From: Flavilitoribacter nigricans DSM 23189 = NBRC 102662
GTDB taxonomy: Bacteria; Bacteroidota; Bacteroidia; Chitinophagales; Saprospiraceae
Assembly (NCBI RefSeq): GCF_002646595.1
Contig: NZ_PDUD01000001.1
Location: forward strand, 310,001-374,000
Direction: 5' to 3'
DNA: 64,000 nt
Shown here: in pieces, positions 52,599 through 62,456 of the stretch
Numbering within the stretch: position 1 is the stretch's first letter
How the letters are laid out: the number at the start of each line of letters is the position of its first letter
Notes under the pieces: generated by a model
Database searches by the model: none
What the model saw: the letters and a program-made list of their open reading frames with translations, nothing else
Told to the model about the DNA's origin: nothing
Translations under genes and position numbers: made by a program

Positions 52599-54728
52599 TT
52601 AGGGCACATCGATCCATTGGCCGGTTTGTAGGGAATCCAAAGCGGCGAAGGTTGTCCGGGAAGTGTTCAGGATCTGATCGAAAGGGATGGTTGGCTCCCC
52701 GGTATCCTTGAGATTTTCCAAAAAGATCCGGAACTGATCGTAATGCCCTTTATCCTGCTTGCTGAACCAGGGTTGCCGGTCACCTTTCATTCCGTAGAAA
52801 GCGGCTTTCCGGAAGTTATCAATGATCACGACCTTTCCCCCGGAAAAGATCTCAATGCGTTCTTTAGCGTAGGAGCGATGCCCGTTGGCAAAATAATTGA
52901 TCACCCCGTTCGATCCATTGCGGTACTTCAGGAGCATGGAAACATTATCGGAATACCGGTCCGGCGCCTGCCCCAGTCCGTTCATCGCCACCCGTTCTAC
53001 CTGGCTATCCGTCAGATAGGTGATCAGATCGATCAGATGGCAGGCCTCACCGATAACCCGTCCGCCCCCGATCGCAGGGTCCTGGGTCCAGTGCTCCGCG
53101 GGAATAGCTCCGGCGTTCATCGTGATCAATACCTGCATGGGCTGCGTCGCCGTATCGCCCAGTCTGGCCCGGGCCTGCCTTACCAGTGGGGCAAACCGCC
53201 GGTTGAAACCCACCGACAGGGAGCCGGAATTCTGGCCATAGGCAGCTGCGATCTCTTCCAATTCAACGGCAGTGATGGCCAACGGTTTTTCGACGAATAC
53301 GTGCTTACCGGCCCGCAACGCTTCCGTCACCTGCCCAGCGTGCTGATGGTGCCGGGTGGTGATGATGACGGCATTGACCTCCGCGTCGGCCAGGATCTCC
53401 CGGTAATCTGTTGTGGAAAAGGGGATCCCAAATTTGCGGGCATTGATCGTTCCGCCCATTCCCCGGGAGCTGGCGATATATTTGATATTCGCATCCAGTT
53501 TTTGCAAAATGGGCAGCACCTTCGCCACCGTAAAATCACCGGCCCCGATCAGGCCGATCACCGGTTTTCCCGCATGGAATTCCTTCTCCGTTATCCGAAC
53601 CTGTCGCCGTTCTACCCTTACCGTGCCGGGATATTCCAGTACGGAACCGATGGACCGGGTCGTATCCATGTTCTGGTAGATCCGATCGTAATCCTCCAGA
53701 GGAATGGTTTCGGATATCAGTGGTTTTACCCGGAGGCTTCCCCTTTCCATGGCCTGGAGAACGGCTGCAAAATTTCTTTTTTCGGTCCACCTGACAAAGG
53801 GTAAAGGGTAATCATGGCCGGCCAGTTCGTATTCCGGATCGTACCGGCCCGGCCCGTAGGAGCAGGAGACCTGAAAGCTCAATTCCTTTTCGTAAAAATC
53901 GGAGCGGTCAATATGTAAACCCACTACGCCCACCAGCACGATACGGCCGCGCTTCCGGCTCATCTTTGCCGATTGGGCAATGATATCATGGCGTTTACTG
54001 GAAGCCGTGATGAGCACGGCGTCGGCACCCACGCCGGCGGTTAGGTCAATAACAGTCTGGACTATTCCACCACCGCCGGAGGCGGGAATGGCTTCAATAC
54101 CCAATTCCCGGGCCAGTTCGAGTTTATCCGGATCCAGATCCACGCCGATCACCCGGCAACCGTTAGCGAGTAGTAACTGGGCAGTGAGCAGGCCGATCAG
54201 GCCAAGCCCCAATACCACGACGGTTTCCCCGAAGGTGGGTTCCACCAGTCTGATGCCCTGCAGGGCGATGGCTCCCACTACCGTAAAACTCGCTTCATCG
54301 TCGCTTACCGAATCAGGGATCTTCGCCACCAGGTTTTGGGGGATGCAAACCACTTCCGCGTGGTGCCCGTTGGATGCGACGCGATCCCCGATGGAAAATT
54401 CGGTGACGCCCGTCCCGACGGCAACCACTTCCCCGGCATTGCAGTAGCCCAGCGGCAGGGGCTGGTCCAGTTTCCTGAATACCGCTTCTACCGTAGGCTG
54501 TATCCCGTCCGTCTTCAATTTGTCCAGCACCTGTTTTACCTTTTCCGGCTGCTGCTGCACTTTCTGAAGCCAGTTTGCATTACCGAATTGCACCAGCATC
54601 CGCTCCGTACCGAGGGATACCAGACTCCGGCGGGTTTTGATCAGTACGTGGCCGGGCTGTACGATCGGTACGGGTACTTCTTCCAGACGGGTTGCCCCCG
54701 ATCTCAGGTCCTGGAGTATCTGCTTCAT
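52599..54728 (-). CDS. Fused alcohol dehydrogenase / Gfo-Idh-MocA oxidoreductase
   Basis: 709 residues with two NAD(P)-dependent enzymes in one chain. Residues 1-365 are a medium-chain dehydrogenase (LGYCNAGEVVAVGTGV, VVVLGLGLIGLLTAQLLLANG); residues about 375-709 are a Gfo/Idh/MocA Rossmann plus C-terminal domain (VIGLIGAGDFTVAKVLPIL, HVFVEKPLAIT, GGGRVIGEACHLIDLI). The MDR half lacks an obvious complete set of structural zinc cysteines. This two-domain form is recurrent in exopolysaccharide clusters with asnB and heparinase-like genes, presumably making a modified sugar. Overlaps the upstream transferase gene (ATGA, 54725-54728). Confidence 0.88.
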   Translation of the reverse strand: MKQILQDLRSGATRLEEVPVPIVQPGHVLIKTRRSLVSLGTERMLVQFGNANWLQKVQQQPEKVKQVLDKLKTDGIQPTVEAVFRKLDQPLPLGYCNAGEVVAVGTGVTEFSIGDRVASNGHHAEVVCIPQNLVAKIPDSVSDDEASFTVVGAIALQGIRLVEPTFGETVVVLGLGLIGLLTAQLLLANGCRVIGVDLDPDKLELARELGIEAIPASGGGGIVQTVIDLTAGVGADAVLITASSKRHDIIAQSAKMSRKRGRIVLVGVVGLHIDRSDFYEKELSFQVSCSYGPGRYDPEYELAGHDYPLPFVRWTEKRNFAAVLQAMERGSLRVKPLISETIPLEDYDRIYQNMDTTRSIGSVLEYPGTVRVERRQVRITEKEFHAGKPVIGLIGAGDFTVAKVLPILQKLDANIKYIASSRGMGGTINARKFGIPFSTTDYREILADAEVNAVIITTRHHQHAGQVTEALRAGKHVFVEKPLAITAVELEEIAAAYGQNSGSLSVGFNRRFAPLVRQARARLGDTATQPMQVLITMNAGAIPAEHWTQDPAIGGGRVIGEACHLIDLITYLTDSQVERVAMNGLGQAPDRYSDNVSMLLKYRNGSNGVINYFANGHRSYAKERIEIFSGGKVVIIDNFRKAAFYGMKGDRQPWFSKQDKGHYDQFRIFLENLKDTGEPTIPFDQILNTSRTTFAALDSLQTGQWIDVP

Positions 54729-55837
54729 TCAGGTAACATTTTTGCGTAGGCATTTTCCAGTTTCCGGAAAGCGATGGTATCCACAAAGTGCGTTTCGAGA
54801 TACTGTCTGGCGTTTTTCGTACGCCGGATCGCTTCCGTTTTATCGTTCATAATCTCGTGGATCGCAGCAATAATAGCTGCCGACGATCCATCCGCCAGGA
54901 GATACCCCCGGTCCGCACCGACAATAGAGGCGAGAAAACCCTGGCGGGTGGTGACCACTACCAGGCCGGACATCATAGCCTCGTTGATCGTATTGTTATG
55001 CCCTTCCCCCGGATGCCGGGTAGGATAGCAGTAAATATCGTTTTCGGAAAGCTGTCCCAGTACTTTTGGATGCGGCAATTTTCCCGTTCTGATCCAGGTG
55101 AAGTTTTTAATCGGAGATAGTTGATCCGCCCAGGTCCTGAAATCAGGGTGTTCCGCGCCGATCGTAGTGAGCTGTATCCGATAATCAGCCGCCATTTGCC
55201 GGCAGGCAGTGACCAGTTCCCCCGTTCCTTTTTCTTCAAAAGCATAGCCGATAAAAAGGATACGAACCGGCAGTACGTCCAGGGAAGGTCGCCGGTGCGG
55301 GATCATTTCCGCTGCCGCGACAAAATTTGGAAAATAGACCGCCGGAATACCCAGTTCAGTCGCCAGGAAATCGATGTAAGGCTTTCCCTGAGCCAGTACC
55401 ACCGTTGCTTTTTTAAGTACAAAGCGGATCATAAAACGATTAAGCGGGTTGGTATGGCCGTACCAGTCGATAAAGACGCCCGCCTTTATTTCGTAGAGAT
55501 AAGGCCTTCGGAACAAAAGCGCCAATAGGGTCATACCGAATTCCCGGGGCGTAGCCCCGCGGTATTGCCCGAGCATATGTACGGCACCGGCCCGGGTCCG
55601 GAACAAAGCTCTGGCAAACCCGGACAAGTCGTGCAAAAATCGCCCTGCCAGGCCCAGGGTAAATGACTGCCCACGGACCGAATGAAAGCACGGAACCTGT
55701 ACGAATCGATCCGAACGAAAGTGATTCAGATATAATTGCATTTTTCGGGTGTAGCCACCGGTACCACCGCCGTAAGCGCCACTGATCTCGCGCCCGGTGG
55801 GAGGTCCGACCAGTATCACCTTCCGCCGGCTCAGCAT
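54725..55837 (-). CDS. Glycosyltransferase family 4
   Basis: 370 residues starting from ATG 55837 (MLSRRKVILVGPPTGREISGAYGGGTGGYTR). GT-B fold: the acceptor-binding N-terminal domain with AVHMLGQYRG, and a C-terminal donor domain with RILFIGYAFEEKGTGELVTA and PTRHPGEGHNNTINEAMMSGLVVVTT, containing the EX7E-like Glu pair. The frame continues 16 codons further, but the ATG at 55837 overlaps the asnB stop by 7 bp, a normal coupling. Cytosolic face of the membrane, sugar unknown. Confidence 0.85.
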   Translation of the reverse strand: MLSRRKVILVGPPTGREISGAYGGGTGGYTRKMQLYLNHFRSDRFVQVPCFHSVRGQSFTLGLAGRFLHDLSGFARALFRTRAGAVHMLGQYRGATPREFGMTLLALLFRRPYLYEIKAGVFIDWYGHTNPLNRFMIRFVLKKATVVLAQGKPYIDFLATELGIPAVYFPNFVAAAEMIPHRRPSLDVLPVRILFIGYAFEEKGTGELVTACRQMAADYRIQLTTIGAEHPDFRTWADQLSPIKNFTWIRTGKLPHPKVLGQLSENDIYCYPTRHPGEGHNNTINEAMMSGLVVVTTRQGFLASIVGADRGYLLADGSSAAIIAAIHEIMNDKTEAIRRTKNARQYLETHFVDTIAFRKLENAYAKMLPE

Positions 55838-57750
55838 GTAACGCGAAAGCGTTTTGCCCAGCCAAAGAGTTGCATCAGCATCCACAACTGGTGGGTGGAC
55901 CGAAAGACACTGTGCCGGGCGTTACTTTGATCCTGATGAATACCCCGTTGAAATACCTCGTCCAGGAACTCCGGTCGGAACATTTCCGGAAAGGGATTTT
56001 CATCGTAAACCAGTCTTTGGGCCAGTTGGGTAAAAGCCTCGTTCTTGTAGCGATGGAGTGGAATACTGAATCCCTGCTTCGGCCCCGAAAATACCTCTTC
56101 CGGCAATACGTCCCGCATCATGTGGCGCAGGATGTATTTCCCGAGACCGTCCCGGACCAGGAACCGGTCCGGCAACTGAGCAGAGGCCGCAAAGAGGTCC
56201 GGATCCAGAAAGGGAGCCCGCACCTCCAGGGAATTGGCCATACTCATCCGGTCTATTTTCACCAGCATGTTGACGGGGAGCGTATGCTGCAGGCGGTAAT
56301 ACATGATCCGGCGAAGTGGCGACCATGCATCGGCTGCGTCCGGGTACTGTCGCAGTGCCGGGTAATTATTGCGAACTGCGGTATTCGAATCCGGAAAGAT
56401 CGATTTCATTTCCGGATCGGAAAACATTTCATTGAGTGAGATCGGAATTACGTCCACCGCCTGCAGAGAAGTTTCCGCTGCCCGTTTCCACTTACGCAAA
56501 CGGGAATTATCTCTGATCCCGGGCACCCATGCAGCCATTCCGAGCATTTCCCGTCCCAGGCGACGAACCGGGCGCGGTACCCTTTTGGTATCCAAGATCC
56601 GGGTATACCAGCGGAATAGATCGTAGCCGCCGAAAAGTTCATCCCCGCCGTCACCGGAAAGTGCCACCTTAACGTGCCGACTGATCTCCCGGCTGATCAG
56701 GTAGGACGGTATAGCTGAAGAATCCCGAAATGGAAGCCCTACGTGATCGATGATCTCCCAGAAGAGCTCTTCCCCAAAATCAAAGTTAGGGATCAATACC
56801 TCGTGGTGGTCGGTACCCAGTCGATCCGCTACCTTACGCGCGGTAACGCTCTCATCGTAGGGTTGGTGTTCAAAGCGGGCGGTGAAGGTCTGCACCGGCC
56901 GCTCCGACTGACTTTGCAATAATGCCACCACCGTACTGGAATCGATTCCGCCGGATAAAAAGGCACCGATCGGTACATCGCTAACCGTTTGTCGGCGGAC
57001 CGCCGCCTCCAAATGGGGACGGATCAGCGCACTGGCGTCTTCATTTGATTGAATACCCGGGTTTTCCCGGTAGTCGATCGTAAAATAGCTTTCGATATCA
57101 AAACTGATCGGACTCAGGCTGATCGTACAACCGGCCGGCAGACTGTACACCCGTTCCAGTAGGGTGAGTGATTCCGGGATCAGCGAAGTACGGAAATAAT
57201 ACCCCAGCGCTTCCTGGTCGACCTTCCGGTTTATTCTCCGGTTCTCCAGCAGGGAACTGATCTCACTGGAAAAGGAAAACACCCCGTCCTGATGGTGATA
57301 GAATAAAGGTTTTTCGCCAAAGCGATCGCGGGCGAGAAAAAACCGCGGACGCCGCAGGTCGAAAATGCAAAAGGCGAACATTCCCTTGAGGTGATGCACC
57401 ATATTATCGCCGTAGGACTCGTAGAGATGTACCAAAACTTCCGTGTCGGAGTTGGTGGTGAAACGGTGGTCTCTGGACAGCAGATCTTCTTTCAGTTCCA
57501 GGTAGTTATAGATCTCGCCGTTCAGGAACACCCCGATATCCCCGGCCTCATTAAAGATGGGTTGCTGACCGGTAGTCAGATCAATGATCGAAAGCCGGCG
57601 CATGGCCAGACTCGCACGTTCGTCGGAATGATAGCCGGCGCTGTCCGGGCCTCGATGCAACAATTTTTCGTTCATCCTCCGTACGGTCCGGTCGCGCTCC
57701 TCGCGGGAGAGCTTTTTTTTCAGGTCAATGATGCCGCAAATACCACACAT
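55831..57750 (-). CDS. asnB: Asparagine synthase (glutamine-hydrolysing) family protein
   Basis: 639 residues. The N-terminal glutaminase domain starts with Cys2 (MCGICGIID) and has the RGPD, GEIYNY and SDTEVL motifs. The synthetase domain carries the PP-loop LSGGIDSS near residue 265 and SGDGGDELFGGY. All key residues are present. In polysaccharide clusters such proteins are thought to amidate uronic-acid or related carboxyl groups, not free aspartate. It lies 6 bp downstream of the acyltransferase gene. Confidence 0.9.
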   Translation of the reverse strand: MCGICGIIDLKKKLSREERDRTVRRMNEKLLHRGPDSAGYHSDERASLAMRRLSIIDLTTGQQPIFNEAGDIGVFLNGEIYNYLELKEDLLSRDHRFTTNSDTEVLVHLYESYGDNMVHHLKGMFAFCIFDLRRPRFFLARDRFGEKPLFYHHQDGVFSFSSEISSLLENRRINRKVDQEALGYYFRTSLIPESLTLLERVYSLPAGCTISLSPISFDIESYFTIDYRENPGIQSNEDASALIRPHLEAAVRRQTVSDVPIGAFLSGGIDSSTVVALLQSQSERPVQTFTARFEHQPYDESVTARKVADRLGTDHHEVLIPNFDFGEELFWEIIDHVGLPFRDSSAIPSYLISREISRHVKVALSGDGGDELFGGYDLFRWYTRILDTKRVPRPVRRLGREMLGMAAWVPGIRDNSRLRKWKRAAETSLQAVDVIPISLNEMFSDPEMKSIFPDSNTAVRNNYPALRQYPDAADAWSPLRRIMYYRLQHTLPVNMLVKIDRMSMANSLEVRAPFLDPDLFAASAQLPDRFLVRDGLGKYILRHMMRDVLPEEVFSGPKQGFSIPLHRYKNEAFTQLAQRLVYDENPFPEMFRPEFLDEVFQRGIHQDQSNARHSVFRSTHQLWMLMQLFGWAKRFRVTC

Positions 57751-57756
57751 AAACGA

Positions 57757-58305
57757 TTACAACCTTTTGAGGATCTTGAAAGGAACGCCTCCGATCACTA
57801 CGCCGGACGGGACTTCCCGGTTGACCAGGGTATGGGCACCGATGACTACATTATCACCGATGGTGACGCCCTTCAAAATGGTGCATTTATCCCCGATCCA
57901 GATGCGGTTGCCGATCCTGACCGGGGCGGTTGTGTATCCATCCATTTTCAGATTGCCGGCTACCATTTCGTAACGGTGGTCGTGATCCAGAATCGTCACG
58001 CCCTGACCGATGGTCACTTCCTGACCGATCTCAATCTTTTCGTGAGCAACGATGCGGGAATAGCGATTGATGAAAAATTGCGAACCGATGGTCAGTTCCC
58101 CCCGGGCGTACAGCATCACGTCATCATCCAGCATGATCCGCCCGTTGCAGTGGATATTTCCTCCGGAGAAAATGTGGACGCCACACCGCCGGCCGATCAT
58201 CGACAGCAGCGGACCGTGGAACTTGCGAAAGTAAAAACCTTTTACGATCCAGTACCGAATGACTGACCGAATTTTATACCACCGGCTTTTGTACCATAGC
58301 CTCAT
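57757..58305 (-). CDS. Left-handed beta-helix acyltransferase (WcaF/maltose-acetyltransferase type)
   Basis: 182 residues of hexapeptide repeats: IGSQFFINRYSRIVAHEKIEIGQEVTIGQGVTILDHDHRY, GNRIWIGDKCTILKGVTIGDNVVIGAHTLVNREVPSGVVIGGVP. The C-terminal catalytic and trimer features match O-acetyltransferases of surface polysaccharide clusters (His in DHDH). It probably acetylates a sugar hydroxyl from acetyl-CoA. ATGA overlap (58302-58305) with the upstream glycosyltransferase. Confidence 0.88.
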   Translation of the reverse strand: MRLWYKSRWYKIRSVIRYWIVKGFYFRKFHGPLLSMIGRRCGVHIFSGGNIHCNGRIMLDDDVMLYARGELTIGSQFFINRYSRIVAHEKIEIGQEVTIGQGVTILDHDHRYEMVAGNLKMDGYTTAPVRIGNRIWIGDKCTILKGVTIGDNVVIGAHTLVNREVPSGVVIGGVPFKILKRL

Positions 58306-59468
58306 ACCGGTCTGACTTTTTCCTGTAGGGTATTTTTTAGTTTTTTCACCACCTCCGGACCGTAAAACTGAACGGCCGTTTGCGAGGCTGCCCGCACTAG
58401 TTGACTACGATGATCCGGGTCGTTTATGATCTTTTCCAGTCCTCTGATGATCGCCTCTGCCTCCGGCTGATCTACCAGTTCGGCGCATTGGTTTTCCCGG
58501 ATGAAATCATTCAGGAAAGAACCCGGTGGCGAGTGGGCCAAAATGGGTTTCCCAGACAAGAGCAGCGGGATCGTCCGGGTGGGAAAAATGGTGCGGTACT
58601 CGGTCTCGCCGTAGCCACCGGTAAAGCCGTGGGTCAGCACGCAAATATCGTAATCCTGCAGGGCGCCGTGCACTGATCCCGGCGCAATAAATCCCCGGTG
58701 GTTGTACCAGTCGGGATGTAAGCCCCGCTGCCTTAAAAGCAGAGCCGGCACATGCGTATACAGGTCCAGACTAAAGCGGGTATCCTGGCTGATCGCCCGG
58801 GCCAATCGTACCGTGGCCTCTATGTTGGATTCGTTAAAATTTCCGATCGCCACCAGACGGAAGTGCTCCTTATCCGGGGGAAATGTTGCTATTTCCGGTT
58901 CTTGCTCGGGTAATTGCTGGTGCGTATGTACCAGAGGGGACACCTTGGTCAGTCCGTAATTATCTTGGAATAACTCCTGCATGCCCTTACTCATCACAAA
59001 GATGTGTTGGGACTGCTCGAAGATGAAGTTTTGAATGGACTCCGCCCGGGGATCCCGGATAGCGGCATTATCCAGATAGGTATTGTGAAAATAAGCGCTG
59101 AACGGCACGCCAAGTTCGAGGGCCGCACGGGCGGCGGCTTCACAGTAGAGTGCATCGGGAAATACGCCGATCACCTGATCGATGCGCTCCTCCCGGATCA
59201 CGGATTTGATCTTTTCCACCAGGGAGCGGAACCGCCACTTGCGCAGGCCGGCAAAAAAACGATCGCCCCGGCCCAGAATATTGAATTCCGAAAAGAAATA
59301 AATGAATTTGGGCATTCCAGCGATCCTGGATAAAGGTTTTTGCCAAAGTCCTCTACCTCCGAACACCACCAATTCTTCCGGTTGGAAATTTTGGGCCAGG
59401 TTCTCTACAATGATACTGGAACCTCCCGGGCGGGGCAGAATACTCCAACTCACCAACAGTATTTTCAT
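58302..59468 (-). CDS. Glycosyltransferase (GT-B fold, GT4-like)
   Basis: 388 residues from ATG 59468 ([20 protein letters not shown]); the open frame extends six codons further but the ATG at 59468 overlaps the epimerase stop as ATGA. The N-terminal GGSS and [11 protein letters not shown], and C-terminal [12 protein letters not shown] and [24 protein letters not shown] segments fit the GT-B donor domain. It is a distant member with no clear named subfamily. Acceptor unknown. Confidence 0.75.
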   Translation of the reverse strand: MKILLVSWSILPRPGGSSIIVENLAQNFQPEELVVFGGRGLWQKPLSRIAGMPKFIYFFSEFNILGRGDRFFAGLRKWRFRSLVEKIKSVIREERIDQVIGVFPDALYCEAAARAALELGVPFSAYFHNTYLDNAAIRDPRAESIQNFIFEQSQHIFVMSKGMQELFQDNYGLTKVSPLVHTHQQLPEQEPEIATFPPDKEHFRLVAIGNFNESNIEATVRLARAISQDTRFSLDLYTHVPALLLRQRGLHPDWYNHRGFIAPGSVHGALQDYDICVLTHGFTGGYGETEYRTIFPTRTIPLLLSGKPILAHSPPGSFLNDFIRENQCAELVDQPEAEAIIRGLEKIINDPDHRSQLVRAASQTAVQFYGPEVVKKLKNTLQEKVRPV

Positions 59469-60520
59469 ACTTCCAGACGTTGGCACCAGCTTTCCGCAAT
59501 CTCTTCGAAAGCATCCTGCAGGCTTTTGGTGATGTCCCAGGCGGGATAGTGTGACTTCATTTTACTCAGGTTGGAGATATAGCAGATGTGATCCCCTTCG
59601 CGATTCTTTTCGTCGTAGCGATAACGCATCGGTTTCCCGCTAATGCCTTCGATGCGCTGAAAGGCTTCCAAAATAGATGTGGAATTTGCCCGGCCACCAC
59701 CGATATTATAAACTTCTCCCCGGCGGGGATCCTGAAAGAATGCGTGGATGAAACGGGCCACATCGTAAGAATGGATGTTATCGCGTACCTGCTTACCCTG
59801 GTAACCAAAAACGGTGTATTCCCGCTCGGTCAGGTTTACCTTGATGAGATAACTCAGGAAACCGTGTAATTCCACCCCGGAATGATTCGGTCCGGTGAGA
59901 CATCCCCCGCGCAAAGCACAGGTGGGCATACCAAAATACCGGCCGTATTCCTGGACCATCACATCGGCGGCGACTTTTGACGCTCCGAACAGTGAATGTT
60001 TGGACTGGTCAATAGAAAAAGTCTCCCGGATACCATCGTAATATTCGGGATCGGCAAAATCCCAGCGGGTTTCCGTCTCTTTAAGCTGGAGCCGATTCGG
60101 GGCGTCACCGTAAACTTTATTGGTACTCATGTGGACCATCGGCGACTCGGGACAGTATTGCCGGATAGCCTCCAGCATATTCAGGGTGCCGACCGCATTG
60201 ACGTCAAAATCATCGAACGGGCGACTGGCGGCCAGATCATGGCTCGGTTGAGCCGCGGTATGACAGATATAATCCGGACGGATGGTCTGCATCAATTCCA
60301 GAACCGCCTTGCGATCGCGAATATCCAGTTCGATGTGCCGGAAATTATCACACTGTTGTCCCAACTGGTACTGGACCCAGCGGGTATCTCCTTTTTCTCC
60401 AAAAAAATCGGCCCGCATATTGTTATCCACACCGATGATCTGCCAGCCCATCCGGTCAAAATACCGGACCACTTCGGATCCGATCAATCCGGAAGAACCG
60501 GTCACTAAAAGTTTGGTCAT
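59465..60520 (-). CDS. NAD-dependent sugar epimerase/dehydratase (CDP-paratose-2-epimerase-like)
   Basis: 351 residues of the extended SDR family: NAD-binding GSSGLIG at 8-14, [48 protein letters not shown], and [17 protein letters not shown]. The segment [19 protein letters not shown] holds the usual active-site lysine (Lys182) but Phe178 stands where the catalytic Tyr of YxxxK is expected. The closest-looking family is CDP-paratose/tyvelose epimerase. It probably makes a nucleotide-sugar precursor. It begins a second co-transcribed block after a 305-bp gap. Confidence 0.8.
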   Translation of the reverse strand: MTKLLVTGSSGLIGSEVVRYFDRMGWQIIGVDNNMRADFFGEKGDTRWVQYQLGQQCDNFRHIELDIRDRKAVLELMQTIRPDYICHTAAQPSHDLAASRPFDDFDVNAVGTLNMLEAIRQYCPESPMVHMSTNKVYGDAPNRLQLKETETRWDFADPEYYDGIRETFSIDQSKHSLFGASKVAADVMVQEYGRYFGMPTCALRGGCLTGPNHSGVELHGFLSYLIKVNLTEREYTVFGYQGKQVRDNIHSYDVARFIHAFFQDPRRGEVYNIGGGRANSTSILEAFQRIEGISGKPMRYRYDEKNREGDHICYISNLSKMKSHYPAWDITKSLQDAFEEIAESWCQRLEV

Positions 60521-60825
60521 TTTTTCTGGTTTGTAATTTATTTGCCCCGGGCTGCTCCGGGATCTAATGCGAACCTTTCGAGATGCTATGTAATACCGAA
60601 AATTGAAAATTAAGAATGCTTGTTTTCACCGCCAAGGCCGCAAAATCTCTAAAAAGCTTAGCGGCTTGGCGGTAAAATTCATTCATTTCTGGTTTTCGAT
60701 TATAAACTATGAATGTCCCCCACTACATGACATGTTCTAATTTACATACTGGATCAGCGAGGTATTTGGATTTCCCGGGAGCTGTTTCCGTTAATTCGGA
60801 AAGCACCGATCTTTAATCAACAGTA
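60521..60825. other. Gap in the polysaccharide cluster with long imperfect hairpin
   Basis: No gene is seen. ACCGCCAAGGCCGC (60628-60641) pairs with GCGGCTTGGCGGT (60661-60673) apart from one bulged G, flanked by T-rich and A-rich arms, and a smaller stem TTTCCG/CGGAAA lies at 60785-60802 just past the fucosyltransferase stop. The gap probably separates two transcription units, but I could not identify a full promoter. Confidence 0.5.
60628..60673. repeat. CTTGGCGG-type inverted repeat
   Basis: 13-14 bp stem with one bulge and a 19-nt loop. Short repeats built on CTTGGCGG and CCGCCAAG are widespread intergenic elements in several bacterial groups, so it may be a dispersed repeat. Confidence 0.5.
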
Positions 60826-61701
60826 TTACAACCGCACCCAACTTTCCGGCACCAGATCAGTGGTATCAATGCTCGGGTCATTGAACCAGTTCCGGGGCGC
60901 GATCACGATCTTGTCCGGAGCATCGCTGAGCCAGACGGCCCACCAGGCGAAAGAACTGTTGGGAATGATAAAGTGCCGACAGGCCCGCATCAGCCGGTGG
61001 TAATTACCGAATTTTTCCCCTTTCAGATCGTGGTGCACAAAAACCGTTTCGTGCGGCAATTGCAAATGCTGCTCGCACCAGGCCATATCATCCGAGAAAA
61101 CGAAAAAGGTGGGATTTTCTACCCGTTCGCTGATGTAGCGCACCGAGCGCAGGAAATAGTCCTTATTCGTGGTATTGAGGGTATCTACTTTCAGAAAGTC
61201 CGTTCGTCGGACGTTGAGACAAACGGAATTCGATGCCCGGATCCGATCCATCACTGCCGCTGACGCAGGGAGTAATTCATTGTGAAAGCTGAATTCCTCC
61301 CGGATCTGTTCCGATATCTCGGAGAAATAGCGGGCGCTCTGCCACCAGCCCTCGTACACGGTATCAGTTGTCGGTTGGGATAAAATCTCCGGCACCAGAT
61401 GAAAGTGAGGTTCTTTCCAGTGGCGTCGCCCCCGGGTAGCCTGTCGTTTCATAAAGCGGGTGACTTTCGAAGATCTGGTCAGGTAGAGTTTGCGCAGTAT
61501 CGCCGGGCTCACCAGAAAGTCTTCCCGGGAATTGAAAATGTGAAGATCGTAATCCCGATGCACAAAATCCTTTTTACTCCGGTCCAGCAGGGCCGAAAGG
61601 TCCAGCTTCAGGGGACAGTCCAGGCGAGCCGACAAACTCCGGCCGAGTGCATACTGGAACATCTGGTTACCCATACCTCCCTTGAGGCGAATGATGATCA
61701 T
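60826..61701 (-). CDS. Alpha-1,2-fucosyltransferase (GT11)
   Basis: 291 residues. GT11 motifs: IIRLKGGMGNQMFQYALGRSLS at the N-terminus (HxGGxGNQxFQY type), VCLNVRRTDFL in the middle (the GDP-fucose-binding RRxD motif, here RRTD), and FIIPNSSFAWWAVWLSD near the C-terminus. It transfers L-fucose from GDP-fucose in alpha-1,2 linkage. GDP-fucose synthesis genes are not seen in the window. ATGA overlap (61698-61701) with the upstream FkbM gene. Confidence 0.92.
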   Translation of the reverse strand: MIIIRLKGGMGNQMFQYALGRSLSARLDCPLKLDLSALLDRSKKDFVHRDYDLHIFNSREDFLVSPAILRKLYLTRSSKVTRFMKRQATRGRRHWKEPHFHLVPEILSQPTTDTVYEGWWQSARYFSEISEQIREEFSFHNELLPASAAVMDRIRASNSVCLNVRRTDFLKVDTLNTTNKDYFLRSVRYISERVENPTFFVFSDDMAWCEQHLQLPHETVFVHHDLKGEKFGNYHRLMRACRHFIIPNSSFAWWAVWLSDAPDKIVIAPRNWFNDPSIDTTDLVPESWVRL

Positions 61702-62456
61702 TTAGTATATTTTGAAAAATGCTTTGACAGTTGTGCAAGCAATGGCCGGCCCCGTTCCCGGTGCACCGCAAAGGCATCGATACCTACGTAAAAATGCGCG
61801 TATTTTTCCTGCAAAAAAGCGGCCGCTGCGGCCTGGTCTGCCGGACTGAGATGATGAAATTCGTAGAGAATAAAAGCAGGTTGAAAACGCTGAAGATCCA
61901 GTTGAGACAGGATCTGCCAATCGTAACCTTCGGCATCGATATGCAGGATGTCGATCCCCTTAATCTCGTGCCGCACCAACAGATCCGGCAGACTGATCCC
62001 CTCGATAGTTTCCGAAACGATGTAGGGAATTACTTCCGGTTTTACCTGACGAACGATATGCTCCCGGTCAAACGAGCCGAGTTGCTCGTACCAGTACGGC
62101 AGATCCGGGAATTCCGAATTCACCTCGGGAGATAACCAGTAAAAGGGTAATTTCTCTCCGGAATTAACGGCGGCATTTTCAAACCGAAAGCGTTGGGTAT
62201 CCGGATAGTTCTCCCGGAGTTTTTTGAAAAAGAAAGGAATCGGTTCGACGAACAGGGCCCGCCATTGCCGGTTTTTGGCCAAAAGCGGATAGAATGGGTC
62301 TCCCGTCTTGCCGTCGTTCGAACCGATCTGCACCAGCCAGGCATCCTGTTTTCCCAGCAGTCGATCTATCCAGTACGGCGGTAAACTCTGGTCTTTCAAA
62401 AAGGGCTTTTTCAACAACTTTCGCTTCGCCCGTGCCAGTAGCTTTCTTAGCTTCAT
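61698..62456 (-). CDS. FkbM-family methyltransferase
   Basis: 252 residues. The basic N-terminus MKLRKLLARAKRKLLKKP is followed by the SAM-binding motif WLVQIGSNDGKTGDPF, LFVEPIPFFF, and the GIDILHIDAEGYDWQIL motif with Asp ligands, all typical of FkbM O-methyltransferases. It probably methylates a sugar hydroxyl of the polymer. It is coupled by ATGA overlaps on both sides. Confidence 0.85.
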   Translation of the reverse strand: MKLRKLLARAKRKLLKKPFLKDQSLPPYWIDRLLGKQDAWLVQIGSNDGKTGDPFYPLLAKNRQWRALFVEPIPFFFKKLRENYPDTQRFRFENAAVNSGEKLPFYWLSPEVNSEFPDLPYWYEQLGSFDREHIVRQVKPEVIPYIVSETIEGISLPDLLVRHEIKGIDILHIDAEGYDWQILSQLDLQRFQPAFILYEFHHLSPADQAAAAAFLQEKYAHFYVGIDAFAVHRERGRPLLAQLSKHFSKYTK

